Source of the DNA: Asterochloris sp. CNOR1
Lineage: Eukaryota > Chlorophyta > Trebouxiophyceae > Trebouxiales > Trebouxiaceae
Reading direction: 5' to 3'
DNA: 64,000 nucleotides
Assembly (NCBI GenBank): GCA_963969365.1
Contig: OZ017763.1
Location: 1,488,001-1,552,000, forward strand
The notes beneath the pieces are model-generated. The model had not been told where the DNA came from. It searched no databases and saw only the letters and a list, made by a program, of their open reading frames with translations. Of the stretch, positions 28,051 to 40,800 are shown one piece after another (the stretch's first letter is position 1; the number at the start of each line of letters is the position of its first letter). The position numbers and the translations under genes are program-made.

Positions 28051-31000
28051 ATGAATGCCGAGCAGGTGGTGGCCGACACTCAACCTAAATCTGCCATCCT
28101 GAATGAAGTCCTACAGGATCAGAGCACAGGCCCTGCGAGGAGGAGGCATGCTGAGAACGAAGGGAAGCTCTTTCTGGGAGGCCTGGAGCCTGGCACCACA
28201 TCAGAAGCCATCCTGGAGTACTGCCAGCGATGGTGACCATCCAATGCTGTCCATGCATTTGCTGTCTCCTTTTCGCATCTGTGCATGCAGCTGCAGCCTG
28301 ATCTTGATCGCAGGCTCTGATTCCATTCCTGCCTGCAGGGGAGCAGTGCTGGATGACAAACTCATGGAGGGGAGGGGCTTCGCCTTTGTGACTTTCGCGG
28401 ATCCCGCCTGCGCTGCAGCTTTCCTGGAGGTCAGCTCTGCCCTGCCCTTTCCAGCACAGCTGGCGCTGACCTTGTGTGCGCTGAGGTGGCGCCGCAATCA
28501 GGCACCATCCTGAGCTGATGCTGCGCGGCTCATTGCCGATTGCCTGCCCTACTCGCCGTCGTTTGTGCGCCTGTCATGCATCTGCACTTGCACCATGCAG
28601 GAGATCACCTCTTTTGGAGGTCAAGCCTTGGGGTGGTGTCGCACCCGAAGCCGTCGTTGTACCGCGCATTGCCGATTGCATGCCTGCATGCACCCGGAGG
28701 CTGCACCATGCATCTGATGTCTCAAGCCCCTTGCTGCTGAGGCAGTCCTGCCCCTGCTGCAGCAGAATCAGCACGAGATCAATGGAAAGGCCATCGAGGC
28801 CAAGGCTGCTGTCCCCAAGACCAGTGGCAATGGCCTTGTTCCGGCCAACAGGAAGATGTTCGTCGGGGGCACGGTGAGCTCACGAGCCCAGAGATCTGGC
28901 CAGCGATCATGAAGTCTGTGCCAACCAGGCCAATCAAGCACTCCCCTATTCAGCACCAGCAGGCCACGCGCAACTGGTCGGCCCCGATTGCCAGTATCAG
29001 CGCTGGTTGCACACGCAGGCAGTGCTGATGGCAGAGCCTGAGCCCTTTTCAGCAGTTTGTCTGTGGCATGGTGCAGCTGGGTCTGGTCACCACTGGTGGG
29101 GGTTGAATATGGGGAGATGGGGGAGGCATAGGGCAGCTAACATCAGTCAAGCCCATGTCAGCACGCAGCTCACAAACACATGTGCTTAGCTGGGGAGTGC
29201 CGTGCTGCCGCAAGTTGGGGAGTGCAAACAGGACGCCCAGGGCTTTGAGCCGGCCAGCATGTAGTGGTTGCCTTGCGCACTGAAGTGCAAGCGCCCCTCA
29301 CAGGGCAGGCTCTGCTGCTGGCAGCAGAGCCACAGGTGTCCTGGGGCTGCAAGCCCCTGCTCATGCACTATGACAAGTGCAGTGGGCACCGGCCTGTCCG
29401 CTGTGGCCCGCCAGTGCACCAAGCTGGCACTGTAAGCCCATCTCATCCTGTTGCATGGTACCAAGCACTGAGGGTGTGAGTACCCACCATTGTCTGCACC
29501 ATGCTGCACCATGCTGCTGTGCCGTGGCCAGTGTGTGGTGCTGCTATCTTCTGTCGCAATGTTGCACCTCTTCTTGACATGCGCATTGAATTGAAGTCTG
29601 GGTGAGTGCGGGAGCAGAGCGGCCTGCAGGCTTGTGAGGAGCCCATCAATGCCAGCATGCCAGGCATGTCATTGTGGCTGGGCTGGACTTTGTTTCTCAA
29701 CATGTTTTGCAGGGGGAGCTGACTGATGAGGAGTTTACCGAATACTTCAAGCAGTATGGCGATGTCGAGGACTCAGTGGTGAGTCAGGGGGCCTGAGCAG
29801 CACTGTAAGCAGCAGCACTTGCAGCACTGCCTTTGTACCGGACAACCACAGCTTTCTCAGGCAATGCTGAGCAAGGTCTTCTTATCCAGCTCAGCACTGC
29901 TTGCCCATCTCACCCCAGTTGTGTGTCCCATTACTATTCAAGGGCTGAACATGTGTGGTCTGCTCAGATGCTGTGCTGAACAGCTTGACCACCGCAGAGC
30001 GCCAGCAGGCGTCAGGAGGCATGCCTGGGTGCGCATTGCCAAAATCAGGTGGCACAATGTAGGCAGGGCAGGACAATGGTCATTACAACATGCTCAGCTT
30101 GCCATCTACAGCAGTCTCGGCCATTTCTGCTTCATTCCTGGGTGCATGCTTGCCTGTGTAGCCCCTTACACCCCAGCTTGGCTGTCCTTTGCCCAGCCGC
30201 AGTTGCTGCATGTTGTTGTGCCCTGCTGCACGCTGTGCACCACTGCAGAGCTGCCGGTGCGTGCTGAGTGCTGGGCACCAGACAAGCTTCAGCAGCTTTG
30301 CATGACTGGGATCCTCTGGGGTGTCAGACAAGAGCTGCATTGACTTTCTTGCCCGGGGAAAATGTCTGCCTGGGGTATCAGGTCAAAATCCAGCATTTCT
30401 GCTGTGAAGACCCTGTGGCCCCATGCAGCGCCACTTTCAAACACACACAGGCCTCCGTCAGACAAGGCATGATGTGTCCAGCTCACACTGACTGGGCCAT
30501 ACTATGCATGCTCCTCATTCAGCGCTGCTGTGCAGATCCTGCGCAAGCTGGATGGCTCCTCCCGCGGCTTTGGCTTTGTCACCTTTGTCCACGAGCTGAG
30601 CGTTGAGAAGTGCCTGGTCATGCAGCACAGCATCAATGGCAAGGTGAGGCTGCCCGGCAAGGTGCAACGTGTGAGCCATTGTAGCTTTCAAGGGGTTCAT
30701 TCCCCTTTAGAGGGCTGCATGTGATGCCCCTACAAAGCCCCGTTCTTGGCCCCAGCCGGAAGCACAGCATTGACAGTAAAATGAGCACAATGCTGGGTTG
30801 CAGGCTGCTGCTGACTTTGAGGCAAGTGTACATGGTGGTGGTCTGTCTTTACTCTTGCTGCCTGCAGCCCTCCAAGCTGAAGCCTGCAGCACAAAGCAGC
30901 AGAATCGTTGCCCTCTTTGCCTGCTTTATATAACCACCCAGCAGATGTTCTGCTCAGCCTGCAGCACATTCAGCTGCACTGAGCCTTCAGAGACTGTGTG

Positions 31001-33979
31001 CCTGTAAAGCGCAGCACTGAGTTTGCACTAGCTCTGGTGGCCATGTTCAATGTGCATGAGAGGGCTGCATCCATGGCCTGCAGGGCGCCAAGGGTAGCAG
31101 CAACTCAGGAAACGGCTTGTCTGCTGTGTTCTTGAGCGGGTGTGACTTGGCTGTACTCAGCCCTACCTCTGCTCTGTCTGCAGCATGTCGAGCTCAAGCG
31201 TGCCATCCGCAAGGAGGACATGCGCCCGGGACAGAGCATGACAGAAGCAGCCGCCCTCCCCCGCCAGCAGCGCGTAAACCATAGCGGCAAGCCTCTGGAC
31301 TGGCAGTGTCCCGAGTGCCACAACAAGAACTATGGCTGGCGGACAGAGTGCAATCGCTGCAAGGCAAGCTGCGGCTGCGCTGCCCACCTGTGCAAGAGGA
31401 CTTGCTGTGAGGCCAGGCTGCCATGCTGAGGGAGTGCTCTGGCAGTCTGGCTCGCTTTTGGTGCTTGGGAAGGTCTCTGATCATGCCTAGTGCCCTTGGA
31501 GGTTGTGTTTGAGCGGTGTACGTGGCCAGGCTTTTAGGCCTCGATGGTGAAGTGTAGGCAGCATGACGCATACGAAGGCTGCTGGGCAGGCTGCGCATGC
31601 ATTGGGCATGCTTGCTGGCGCAAGATTGGTAGGGATTGTAGTCGGACCTCCCAACAGCATCGAGGGATTCAGTGGCTGCTGGGAACACCAAGCCCTGCAC
31701 CAGCCTGTCCCCCTGCTGCCATCAATGCCCTCAGCAAACCAGCTGTGTTTTGGGACACCCCTCGGCCTCTGTCCATACTGCTCATCCAAGCAGTTGCCCT
31801 GAGCGATCTCACCTGCCCGCAGCTGCCAAAGCCCTTTGTCAGCCGGGGAGCCTATGTCGCCTTTGGGCAGCAGGGCTCAGGCAGGGGCAACGGCGGCCCC
31901 CAGTACAACCCCCACGCTGTGAACAACATGATCAACGGGGCCATGCACAGCATGGCGGGCCTGACGATGCACCAGCAGCCCATGATGAGCATGGGGTGAG
32001 TCCCTGCTTTTGAGTTGTGCAGGGTCAAGTGAATGCAAATTGGGTGGCCTTGAGTGCTCTCCCTAATTTTGAGGCACAACAAGGCTGGCCTGACCATGTG
32101 CGAGCAGCCATTATCAGCAAGCTTTGTCCTTGACAATAGCAGGAGAGCTTGTGCACGCCCCAGCTGGGTGACGCTCACGCCTGTCATGCAGGGCAGCAAG
32201 CTTGTGTGCATGTTGGCTGCAGGTATGCCCTGGGAATGCTTGTCTGCAGACTTGACAGCCATCAAAGCGGGTGTGGCCTTTTGCATCATGCGTTGTGCTA
32301 ATGGTCACCTGGGCTCAAGCATCTGCTGCCTGGGATGCCAGCAGGCAGTTCCAGTCCGTCACCAGGCTGCATCAGTGAACAGCTGCGGTCTTCATCCCCT
32401 CCCTAGCAGGTGCAGGCTTGTGCATTTCACACTGCATACTTGCTGACAGCGCCTGCCACAAGGGCCTGGTTGAGCTCAGCCACTGCCTCCATTGCAGGTA
32501 CCACAACATGCAGGGGTATGGCGACATGAGCATGGCAGGCTACCCAATGGGTGAGCCCTATTTGGCTGAACCTCCCTATCCAGTTGGTGCGTACTCTGCA
32601 GACCGCTTGTCGCCCAAGCAGCCTGTTTCCAGCTGAGACCGCCTGCCCAGCACGCACCTGCCTACAGGCTGCCTCTTGGCTTGCTGCGCCTTTTGAAAAA
32701 GGCAAAGCGCTGCCTGCCTGCTCTGCCTGCCTGGCCAGCGCTGATGCCTGCACTGTATGTCAGGATGTCCTACATGCCTACACGGTGTGTCGGAATGAAC
32801 ATGCATGCTTCGCTGCCTGTGCAGCCAGCACTGGCTGCCTGCTGCGTTTTAAAGTGCAGTGAGGCTCGCGCCTGCAGACACTTGCACACTCCCTCCCATC
32901 GCCTCCAGAATGCCATCTGCACACGACCTGCATGTGGCCCCTCCTCTCAATGAATCCCGCACTGAAGTCTGCTCTGCTCCTCTGCAGGGGCTTTGGGGTA
33001 CAATATGGGAGTGCCTGTCCAGGGCATGAGCCCCATGGCGCCAGCCTCTCCCATGCATATGCCCTCAGCCATGTCGCCCATGCACATGCCAGCTCACATG
33101 CAGGTGAGCTGGTGCTGGGGGGAAAGTCGTGCACATGCCCTCAGCCACTTCGGCCCCGCCCATCTCAGTTCACACGCTGGTCACGTGTTCTTGTGCATAT
33201 GTTGCATTGAAGCTGTCACGCATGCACATCGCAGCGCACCTGCAGGTGCGTCTTGATAGGCCTGTGTGAGCACCTGAATTGAGTATTGTGCCGGCGCACA
33301 GACCTGCTCACATGCGATGAGTTGCTCAGCATGGTTGTTGGTGCACATGCCCTTGGTCACGTCGCTCATGCACATCCCAGCTCGCGTTCAGGCAATCTTC
33401 TGCTAGCCATGTTGCTTGCTGCATCTCTTGCCTTCGCCCTGCCGCACATGCACATTTCAGCTCACATGCAGGCCAGCTAGCACTCTGCACATTGAGTCCT
33501 ACTGCCTGCATGCTGTGTAAGCCAGAGGGTCCCATACTCAGCAGCAGCAGCATGATGGCTATGCATCTTCAGTGATAAGCACACTGGACCAGCTGCCAGG
33601 GCATGGCGCCGCTGCATGCACAGTGACCAGACCGCCAGTCAGCTGCCATCGGCGGGGTGCTGGTGCATGTGCTTGGCCAGTCTGCCTTACTCTGAGTTTG
33701 GCTCACCCCAGCAGCAGCCTGAGCATGCTGCTGGCTGCATGTGCTGGACGAAGTTGTTCACGACTGTACAGCTGCAGACTCAACTTCGGGGGTCAGATGT
33801 CATATGTGAGCCTGCAGATTGGCGTGCCGCCCATGCACATGGGTGGTTGGGCTATGGGCCAGCCAGCCATTGTGGGCATGGGGTATGACAATGCCATACC
33901 ACAGCAGGGCGGGTATGGCAGGCAATTGGCGGGGAGAGGCGGGGCCAATGCATCCAATCAGAGATATCGCCCATACTGA
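28051..33979 (+). CDS. RNA-binding protein: two RRMs, RanBP2 zinc finger, Met/Gly-rich tail
   Basis: hnRNP A/Musashi-like RNA-binding protein. Exons: 28051-28232, 28339-28429, 28763-28873, 29713-29778, 30536-30643, 31184-31363, 31823-31995, 32498-32550, 32988-33103, 33818-33979 (TGA); every phase chains, giving 413 residues. RRM1 has KLFLGGL (RNP2) and GRGFAFVTF (RNP1); RRM2 has KMFVGGT and RGFGFVTF. A RanBP2-type finger follows (WQCPECHNKNYGW then CNRC), four Cys with the Asn and Trp typical of single-stranded-RNA-binding fingers. The tail is low complexity, rich in Gly, Met, Gln and Tyr, with repeated PMHMP units encoded by the 32988-33103 exon, and ends NQRYRPY. The intron after 31363 has a GC donor (AAG|GCAAGC). 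The first 48 nt of coding sequence could itself hold a tiny intron, but it is open in frame. A role in mRNA processing or stability is likely; targets are unknown. Confidence 0.93.
33215..33478 (+). repeat. Three intronic decayed copies of the PMHMP exon end
   Basis: The 3' end of the 32988-33103 exon (about 33072-33105, including the CAG|GTGAGC donor) recurs in diverged form at 33215-33250, 33356-33395 and 33440-33478 within the following intron. Each copy keeps a core of ATGCACAT plus CAGCTCACATGCAGG or a near variant. The first retains a plausible donor (CAGGTGCG); the others have lost it (CAGGCAAT, CAGGCCAG). They look like serial tandem duplicates of the exon-intron junction, now degenerating. 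Confidence 0.8.
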
Positions 33980-34821
33980 CTGGGTGGAGTCGACCACAGG
34001 TAAGCTTGGCCAGGGCAGTGAGGCTGGCACAAGCAGAGTTGCGCACAGTGAGGTGTAGCAGTACCTCAGCTCCACAAGCAGAGCACCAGAGCTGCCCACC
34101 AGCCCCACAGGCAGAGCACTAGAGCTGCCTGCTAGGCTATTTGATGCGTCCCTGCTGCCTGCTTCCCCTCTTAGCTAGCTAGCAAGCGGTGTGGTGAGGA
34201 ACATCTGCCTGCCCCTGCAGGCCTGGGCCTTAGCGTGTCTGCGTCAGACGTAGCTGTCAGGCAGGCTGTCCCTGCTGTCCCAACATAAAGGGTCCAGTTG
34301 GTTCACTGGAACCCCCATCAGTTCTAAGGACATGAGCTGTGTGTGTGCATTCAGTGAGCCCAGCACTGATTCTGACATTCAATTCATCCCCAAACCTGCA
34401 TTGCAGTCTTTCAGCAGCGTGCCGCCTGTTGTGGTGCCAATTAGCTGCACTTGCTGTCAAGTTGCTCATTTATTCCATTGTCCCTGCGCATTGCTGCAAA
34501 CAACTGTATTCCAATGCGCACTCACAGCATTCGGCTCACTGCCGGCCCGCCGCCGCATGGTTGGAGGTGGACTGCCTCCCAGTGGAAGGGCAGGGTGTGG
34601 TCGATGAACGGTCTGCATGTACAACGGCCCCACTCACTTTAATAGATTAATGTCTGGCTCTGCTCAGACTACAAGGCTGGCTGGCAAAGCTCCAATGGCA
34701 TGGGCTTCTAAATGCACATCAGCGTCTCCTGAGCTGGCCCCATACACAATGGCTGCACGGCCAGGGCAGAGCGAGGAGCAGCCATTGATGAGGTAGCAAA
34801 CGCTGCGTGGTACTCCACGGA
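33980..34821. other. Intergenic with a small tandem repeat
   Basis: 842 bp between the RNA-binding protein stop and the dynein intermediate chain start. A unit of about 30 bp (CACAAGCAGAGCACCAGAGC and variant) occurs at 34072-34100 and 34104-34130. No coding homology was seen; the region probably holds a 3' UTR and a promoter. Confidence 0.6.
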
Positions 34822-37800
34822 ATGGAGGTGCGCGTCTTGGGTGGCAATGCAGGTGCATAACTTTGCTTTAAAGGGGTCCATAAGATGCCAGCTTGTCTCT
34901 GGCTCTGTTTCAGATCTATTACCAGTATGTGCGCAAGAGGCATGACTTTGGACGCTGGCCAGGATTCACTGATGAGGGCGCAGAGGTGAGCAGTCTCTGC
35001 CTGTGACAGCAAATGCTGCAGCGGGTTTATTTATCAGCCAGCGGTCATCGCCTCAAACTCGTCCCTCCATGCACGGCTGCCACTGTGGAGCCCCGCGAAC
35101 CTGCTGCAGCACAGCCTGCCTGTCTCAGTCGCTCTTGAACATGCAGGGCTGCAGCACACCTGCTGCATCCAGCCCTGCCTTGGTGGCATGCAACGGTGCA
35201 CGCCATTGCTCAGACCTGCCACAGGAAGGCTGCTGCTTTGGCAACCTGCCGCTGTGCAGCAGCCCATGCTCAAACCGCCAGCCTGCTGCCTCGCTGAAAG
35301 GTCGGGGGGGTGTCTCTGAGCACCAGCTTGCCCCTACAGATGCTGGCAGACATCAGGCCAAATGAGGAGCATGCCAAGGAGCACATTGAACGCAGTCCTG
35401 TCACCACCCTGGCCCACATTGTGCCTGACGTGTCAGAGCATGAGGTAGGCCCGCACTCTGCAGCAAAAGCCACATTGCTCACCATACAATGCCTGCGGGC
35501 ATGCTTTTCAGGTGGTACATTGCCTCATTCACACTGAGTATGATTTGTGAGAGCAAGTGGGGTGAGGCTGCTCTTCTGCCCAATGGGCAGTGTCCTGGTG
35601 CCCCGCTGGCAGGCCTACCTTATGGTGCATTGCCACAGCCCCATGGGGCCTGCCTGTCACAACACAAGGTAGGGCGAGCTGTCCCCTTCTGCAGCATGCT
35701 GCACAAGTGCTGCCTTGCAGGCCTGCCCTCCAGGTCGTGCAGTGTCACCACATCATGCCTGACGTGTCAGAGCAAGGGTTAGAGATGCCCTTCCGCAGCA
35801 CCCTGCACACTAGGCCCTGCGGGCAGGGAGCCCGTGAGAGCAGGAGGGAGGCACGGTTGGTGCAGCGAGAAGGGCAATAGTTCCTGCTGCACTCAGGTGC
35901 CTTTAGCCCCCTGCCAAGTTCCGCATAGGGCTCCTCTGCAGGCATTGTTCCTCCTCTCTGGCCACAAAATACCATCCTTTCTGGATGTTTGGCAGGCCTG
36001 CGATCAGAGGCAGCAGTCAAGGCTGCATGCCAGTACAGCAGCTGATTTTCGAACTCGTAGCAGTGCTGCATCCTGACATGACTGCTGTGGTCTATGCCAT
36101 CAAGGCAGGGAACCCTGTGCTGCAGGCCAGGCACAGCTGACTGGCTTGACTGTCTGGCTGCAGGCCAACACGACCGCTGTAGTCTACGCTACTAAGGCAG
36201 TGAACCATGTGGAGGGTGGCTGGCCCAAGGAGGTGGACTACACAGAGGCGGAGCATGTGATTCGCTACCGGAAAAAGGTGAGGCCTCTTTATGCCCAGAG
36301 AGCACCTGCGGAGGCTGCAATTCACCCTCTGATGGCTACCCAGCAACCAGCGTCCCAGTCAGCTGCGCGGGGAACAGCAGCGCTGAGCCGCATACCATTG
36401 CATTTGGATGTATCCTGGGCAGTACCAGTGGCTTTTCAGCTAGTCATGCACAGCTCAGCAGGGACCAGAGCCCTCCCTGCAGAGAGCCTTGCTTCCGGGG
36501 TCCAAGGCCTGGCACATTTTGAAAGCACCATGTCATGAAGAGCAATGATGCGTCGCTCATTCAGTTGTCACTGGCTGCAGGTGGAGAAGGATGAGGAGTA
36601 CATCAAGTCCATTGCAGCGCTTGGGGGCAAGGTGGAGGAGCTGGTCAAGGCCAACAATGCCATCGACATCTACCAGGAGTACTTCTCAGGACGGGTGAGT
36701 TGCTCCCCAAGCCCCAAAGGACACGAGGGTGGTGTGTCCTGCCGCTGGCTTGGGGGAGCCCTGTGTACAACTGGAAGGTTCCAGGCAACACCGCATCATC
36801 ATGCGGGGACCATGAAGGCTGCTTCAGTCAAGGCCAGTAATGCTATCAACAGGGTGCAGTGCGTGGCGGGCGAGGCCGCTGCTCACAACTGATCTGTCAT
36901 CCTGCTTCCAGACCACCCTGTGTAGGGGTAACACAGCAGCAGTCAAGGAGGAGGTGTAGTGTCAGGTGGGGAGCATGCTATGGGCAGAGGTGCTGCTCCC
37001 TGCATTCAGCGTCAAATGGGCCAAGACGGCCTACCTTTGGTGCGGAGGCATGTCGTGTGGAGGCAGCAGTCATCACGTAACAGTGGCCCCTGCAGCAAGC
37101 CAGTCGTTGCTGTCACATGCGGCTGTCACACACAGCACTCCAGCCCAGAAATGGCCTGGGGAGGCTGTTGCTGTGAAGGCCTGCTGAGTGCAGTGCCCCA
37201 GCAGCTTTGCAGCTGCTGGACAGATGGTGCTGGCGGCGCGCCCAGATGCAAGCCACCAAGGCACCTGCAGCAGCAGCAGCAGTGCGCGGCGAGCAGCTCA
37301 GCAGCGCAGCTTCAGCTTGGCAGCACAGTAACAGTCAGGTCTTGGCAGTCTCTCAGCTGAGGGCAGCGCTGCCACCAACCTGGCAGCCATGACCTCGGCA
37401 CAGCGCCTTGCAGCGTGACTGCACAGTATGCAGTCCAGTAATGCCAGGTTGTCAGCCAGGTGTCGTTTGGAGGTGGGTGCATGACACATCTCAAGGACGA
37501 CCGCACTTGACCTCAGCTACCTTGCGGTGCAGGTGCCAGGACGTTGCACGTAGCCCACAGGGGATCAGTGCTGTGCGGCTGCACTGGGGAACCGCTGCCT
37601 TGCTGCTTCACCACTGGCTGCCCTGCAGGTGCTCGACCACAGCACAGAGCCTCCCAGTGCGCGGACCCTGGCTGTGCTGCGGGACCCCACAAAGAGCCAG
37701 CGGGGAGTGCAGTACCTCTCATGGCACCCTGACGGCATGCACAAGGTGGCGGCTGTGCAAGCCAGAGGACATGTATGATGCACAGAGTGCCCCCCTTGCT

Positions 37801-40800
37801 GCAAGCAGATGGCATGGATGAGGCGCGTGCTGCCAAGCGACATGCGGTCCCCTGAAGGCATCCCTTGTGTTGCCCTCCTGTCCTGGCCCTCAGGTGTCAT
37901 GCACAGGGTGGGTCCTGCTGCCAAGCAAATTGCAGTGCACACGAGGTGGGCACAAAGTGCGTCCTCCTGGCCATAGAATCTCCTGCTGCAGCTGGCTGTG
38001 GCACACTTCATCAAGCAAGTTTGGCATGGGCCTCGCGGTGTCAGCACATGCGCGCAGCATGCCCCTGCCGCAGGTGGCCGTGGCGCACCTCACACCAGGT
38101 TTACAGCAGCAACCTGGCATCACTTTGATGTAGGTGGCTGTGGTGCATTCCATTCCCAAGCTTCAGCAGCATTAGGCACCTGGCTGTGGCGCGATCTGCC
38201 CCCATTTATATGACCCTGACAGCACAGTCTGCTGCAGGTGGCTGTTGCACACTCCATCCTGGAGTTCCAGCAGCAGCCTGACAACTCACCCATGAGCAGC
38301 TACATCTGGGACATCTCCAACTCCACCAATCCTGAATTTGAGCTCATCCCGCAGAGCCAGCTGACCTCCATCAACTTCAACCTGAAGGTGAGCTTGGCTG
38401 GTCGGTGTTGCATGAGCTTACAGCATGCCTGGCTGCTGCCAACTCACCTCGAAGGACATCTTTGTGACTGGCTCAGTGCCAATGTGCCCTGCCCAGCTCC
38501 TGTTGCTGCCTGCTCTTGATCCCCTGCAGAACATCAAGCTGCCCAAATGGCACTCCACACTCCTTTGTACTGAAATGCCTGTGTCACCCTGCAGGACACC
38601 AGTCTGGTTGGCGCAGGGCAGTACAACGGCCAGTTTGTGTACTTTGATGTGCGTAAAGGGAGCACGCCTGTGGAGGCATCGCCCATTGAGCGCAGCCACA
38701 GGTGGGTGCAGCTTCTGAGCGATGTGGCGCCTGATTGGCTCGCGCTCCTGGTTCAAACAGTTGCATGGGCGGTGTGTCTGCCCCTGAGGACCCTTCCCCA
38801 CACACAGTTTATGTGTCTGCCCCTGGGGACCCTTCCCCACACACAGCATGCATGCCTGTACTGTTCAGTGGGTCCTTTGGAGGCATCTTCAGGGCTCAGC
38901 ATGTGTACATGCAACCCAACCTCCAGCCTGCAGGAAAAACCCTCTGATGGTGGTTGCAGTCATCCAGCCCCTGCTAATGCCCTACATGCTACAACACTCA
39001 GCTCATGCGTCTCCTGCAGAGATCCCATCTACGATTTTGCCTGGTTGCAATCAAAGACGGGGACGGAGGCCATGTCTGTCAGCACAGATGGGCTCGTGCT
39101 GTGGTGGGACATCAGGAAGATGGGGGAGCCCACTGAGACCCTCACTCTGAAGGAGCGGGGCAGCGAGACGGTGCTGGGAGCCATGAGCCTGGAGTACAAC
39201 CCCCAGGCAAGCAGTGGATGCTCAGTGGGACTGCTGATTTGGGGGTGGTAGTGCACGTCCTGGTGTACAAGGGTGTTGTACAACCAAGCAAGCTATAGGT
39301 ATGTCAACATTCCCTGATAAGGGTGCACTTGGCTGGACCCTAGATCTGACAGAAAAAGGCTCTGACACAATGCTATAAGCCACGACTTATGAGCGTGGTC
39401 CCCAGACTTGGGGTTGGAGCGAGAGAGGCCTTGCCTCTGGGCGCTTGGGGATGCTGACATGATGTTATGGTGCAGCACCAGGCTGGCTGGGCCTTGGTTC
39501 TGCCTCAATCCCAGCAGAACCACAGGCCAGGTCAAGGTGGCCCCTGGCCTTAGGTTCTAGGAATGCTGACGTGTGCACAAGGGGCTCAGCACTCTGCCCC
39601 CTGACCCTGCATCCAACCCTGCTTGTTGCAGTGCAGAGCTCTGCAGCTAAGCTCAGCGGCAGCCACACACCCTTGACGTCTCCTGCATTCCAGGCCAAAT
39701 GGTGTGGCTGTAGCCAGCGACAGGAGCGTTCTGTGCATGCCTGCCGCTTGCTGACCATCCTGTAATCTGCACTTCATGAGGTCAACCGTGCAGAGCAGCC
39801 CCATATCCCCATCAAGATGTCTAAAGAGTCACATCGCTGCCTCTCAACTTGTAGGCGGGGCCCACGAAGTTCATGATTGGCTCTGAGCAGGGCAACATTA
39901 TCTCCTGTAACAGGAAGGCCAAGAATCCTCAGGATCGCGTGGGCGCCTCATTCCCAGGTAAGGGAACGCCATGCCAGCAGTTATGAGGCTGTGGTCCTGC
40001 TGACAGCTGCAGCTGTTGTCTTCTGCGTGGCCACTCAGTGGTCTCCGTCTGCCTGTGCAAGGGCTGTTTTGCTGGCTGATGGCATGCTGTCAGCCAACCC
40101 CACCCTGCTGGCTGTAGCACCCATACAGGATCATGTGCATGAGTGCCTGCGCCACAGACTTGGCTGTCCTGTCCCTTGCAGATGAGCTGTCATGCTGCTG
40201 CTGCAGCCCACCATGGCCTGGTGCTCAGCTCATCACAAATATGCTTCCACCTGCAGCCTTGATTTACTGTTTCTCATGCACACTGCCGCAGCCCACCATG
40301 GCCCTGTGTATGGCCTGGTGCGCAACCCCTTCTACCCCAAGTTCTTCCTGTCCATTGGCGACTGGACAGCCAGGATCTGGAATGAGGACCTGAAGACGCC
40401 CATCATGACCAGCAAGTATCACAGCGCCTACATGGTGGGCGGGCGCTGGTCGCCCACCAGGTGGGCTGCATTGAGAGCTGCCCACAACAGTGGCCGTGCT
40501 GGAGGGCATGCAGTGGAGGCTAGATGCAAGCAGTGATGGTCAGACATGGCACAAGCAAAACTTCACAGCACGACGGGTTATGAGGCAGCTGGGCAGTGTA
40601 CGGGCACATGCCGTCCATCAGGTGAGCAGCTGCCTTACTTGCGTGGGCGCCCTGGGTTAGTCCATGCAGGCTACAGCCCCCAGGCCACAGATTGATGCAG
40701 CAGCGTGCTGGTCAAACTCGTCTTTTGGCACTGTCCCACACCCCCCACACTGTGGGCAGGCGCTGGTTGCCCACCACGTGAACAGCATGGCTGAGGGTGT

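Noticed and set aside
33040-33478. CRISPR-like or satellite repeat
   Set aside because: Spacing is irregular, units are diverged, and the first unit is a coding exon end. It is an exon-junction duplication array, not a CRISPR or satellite.
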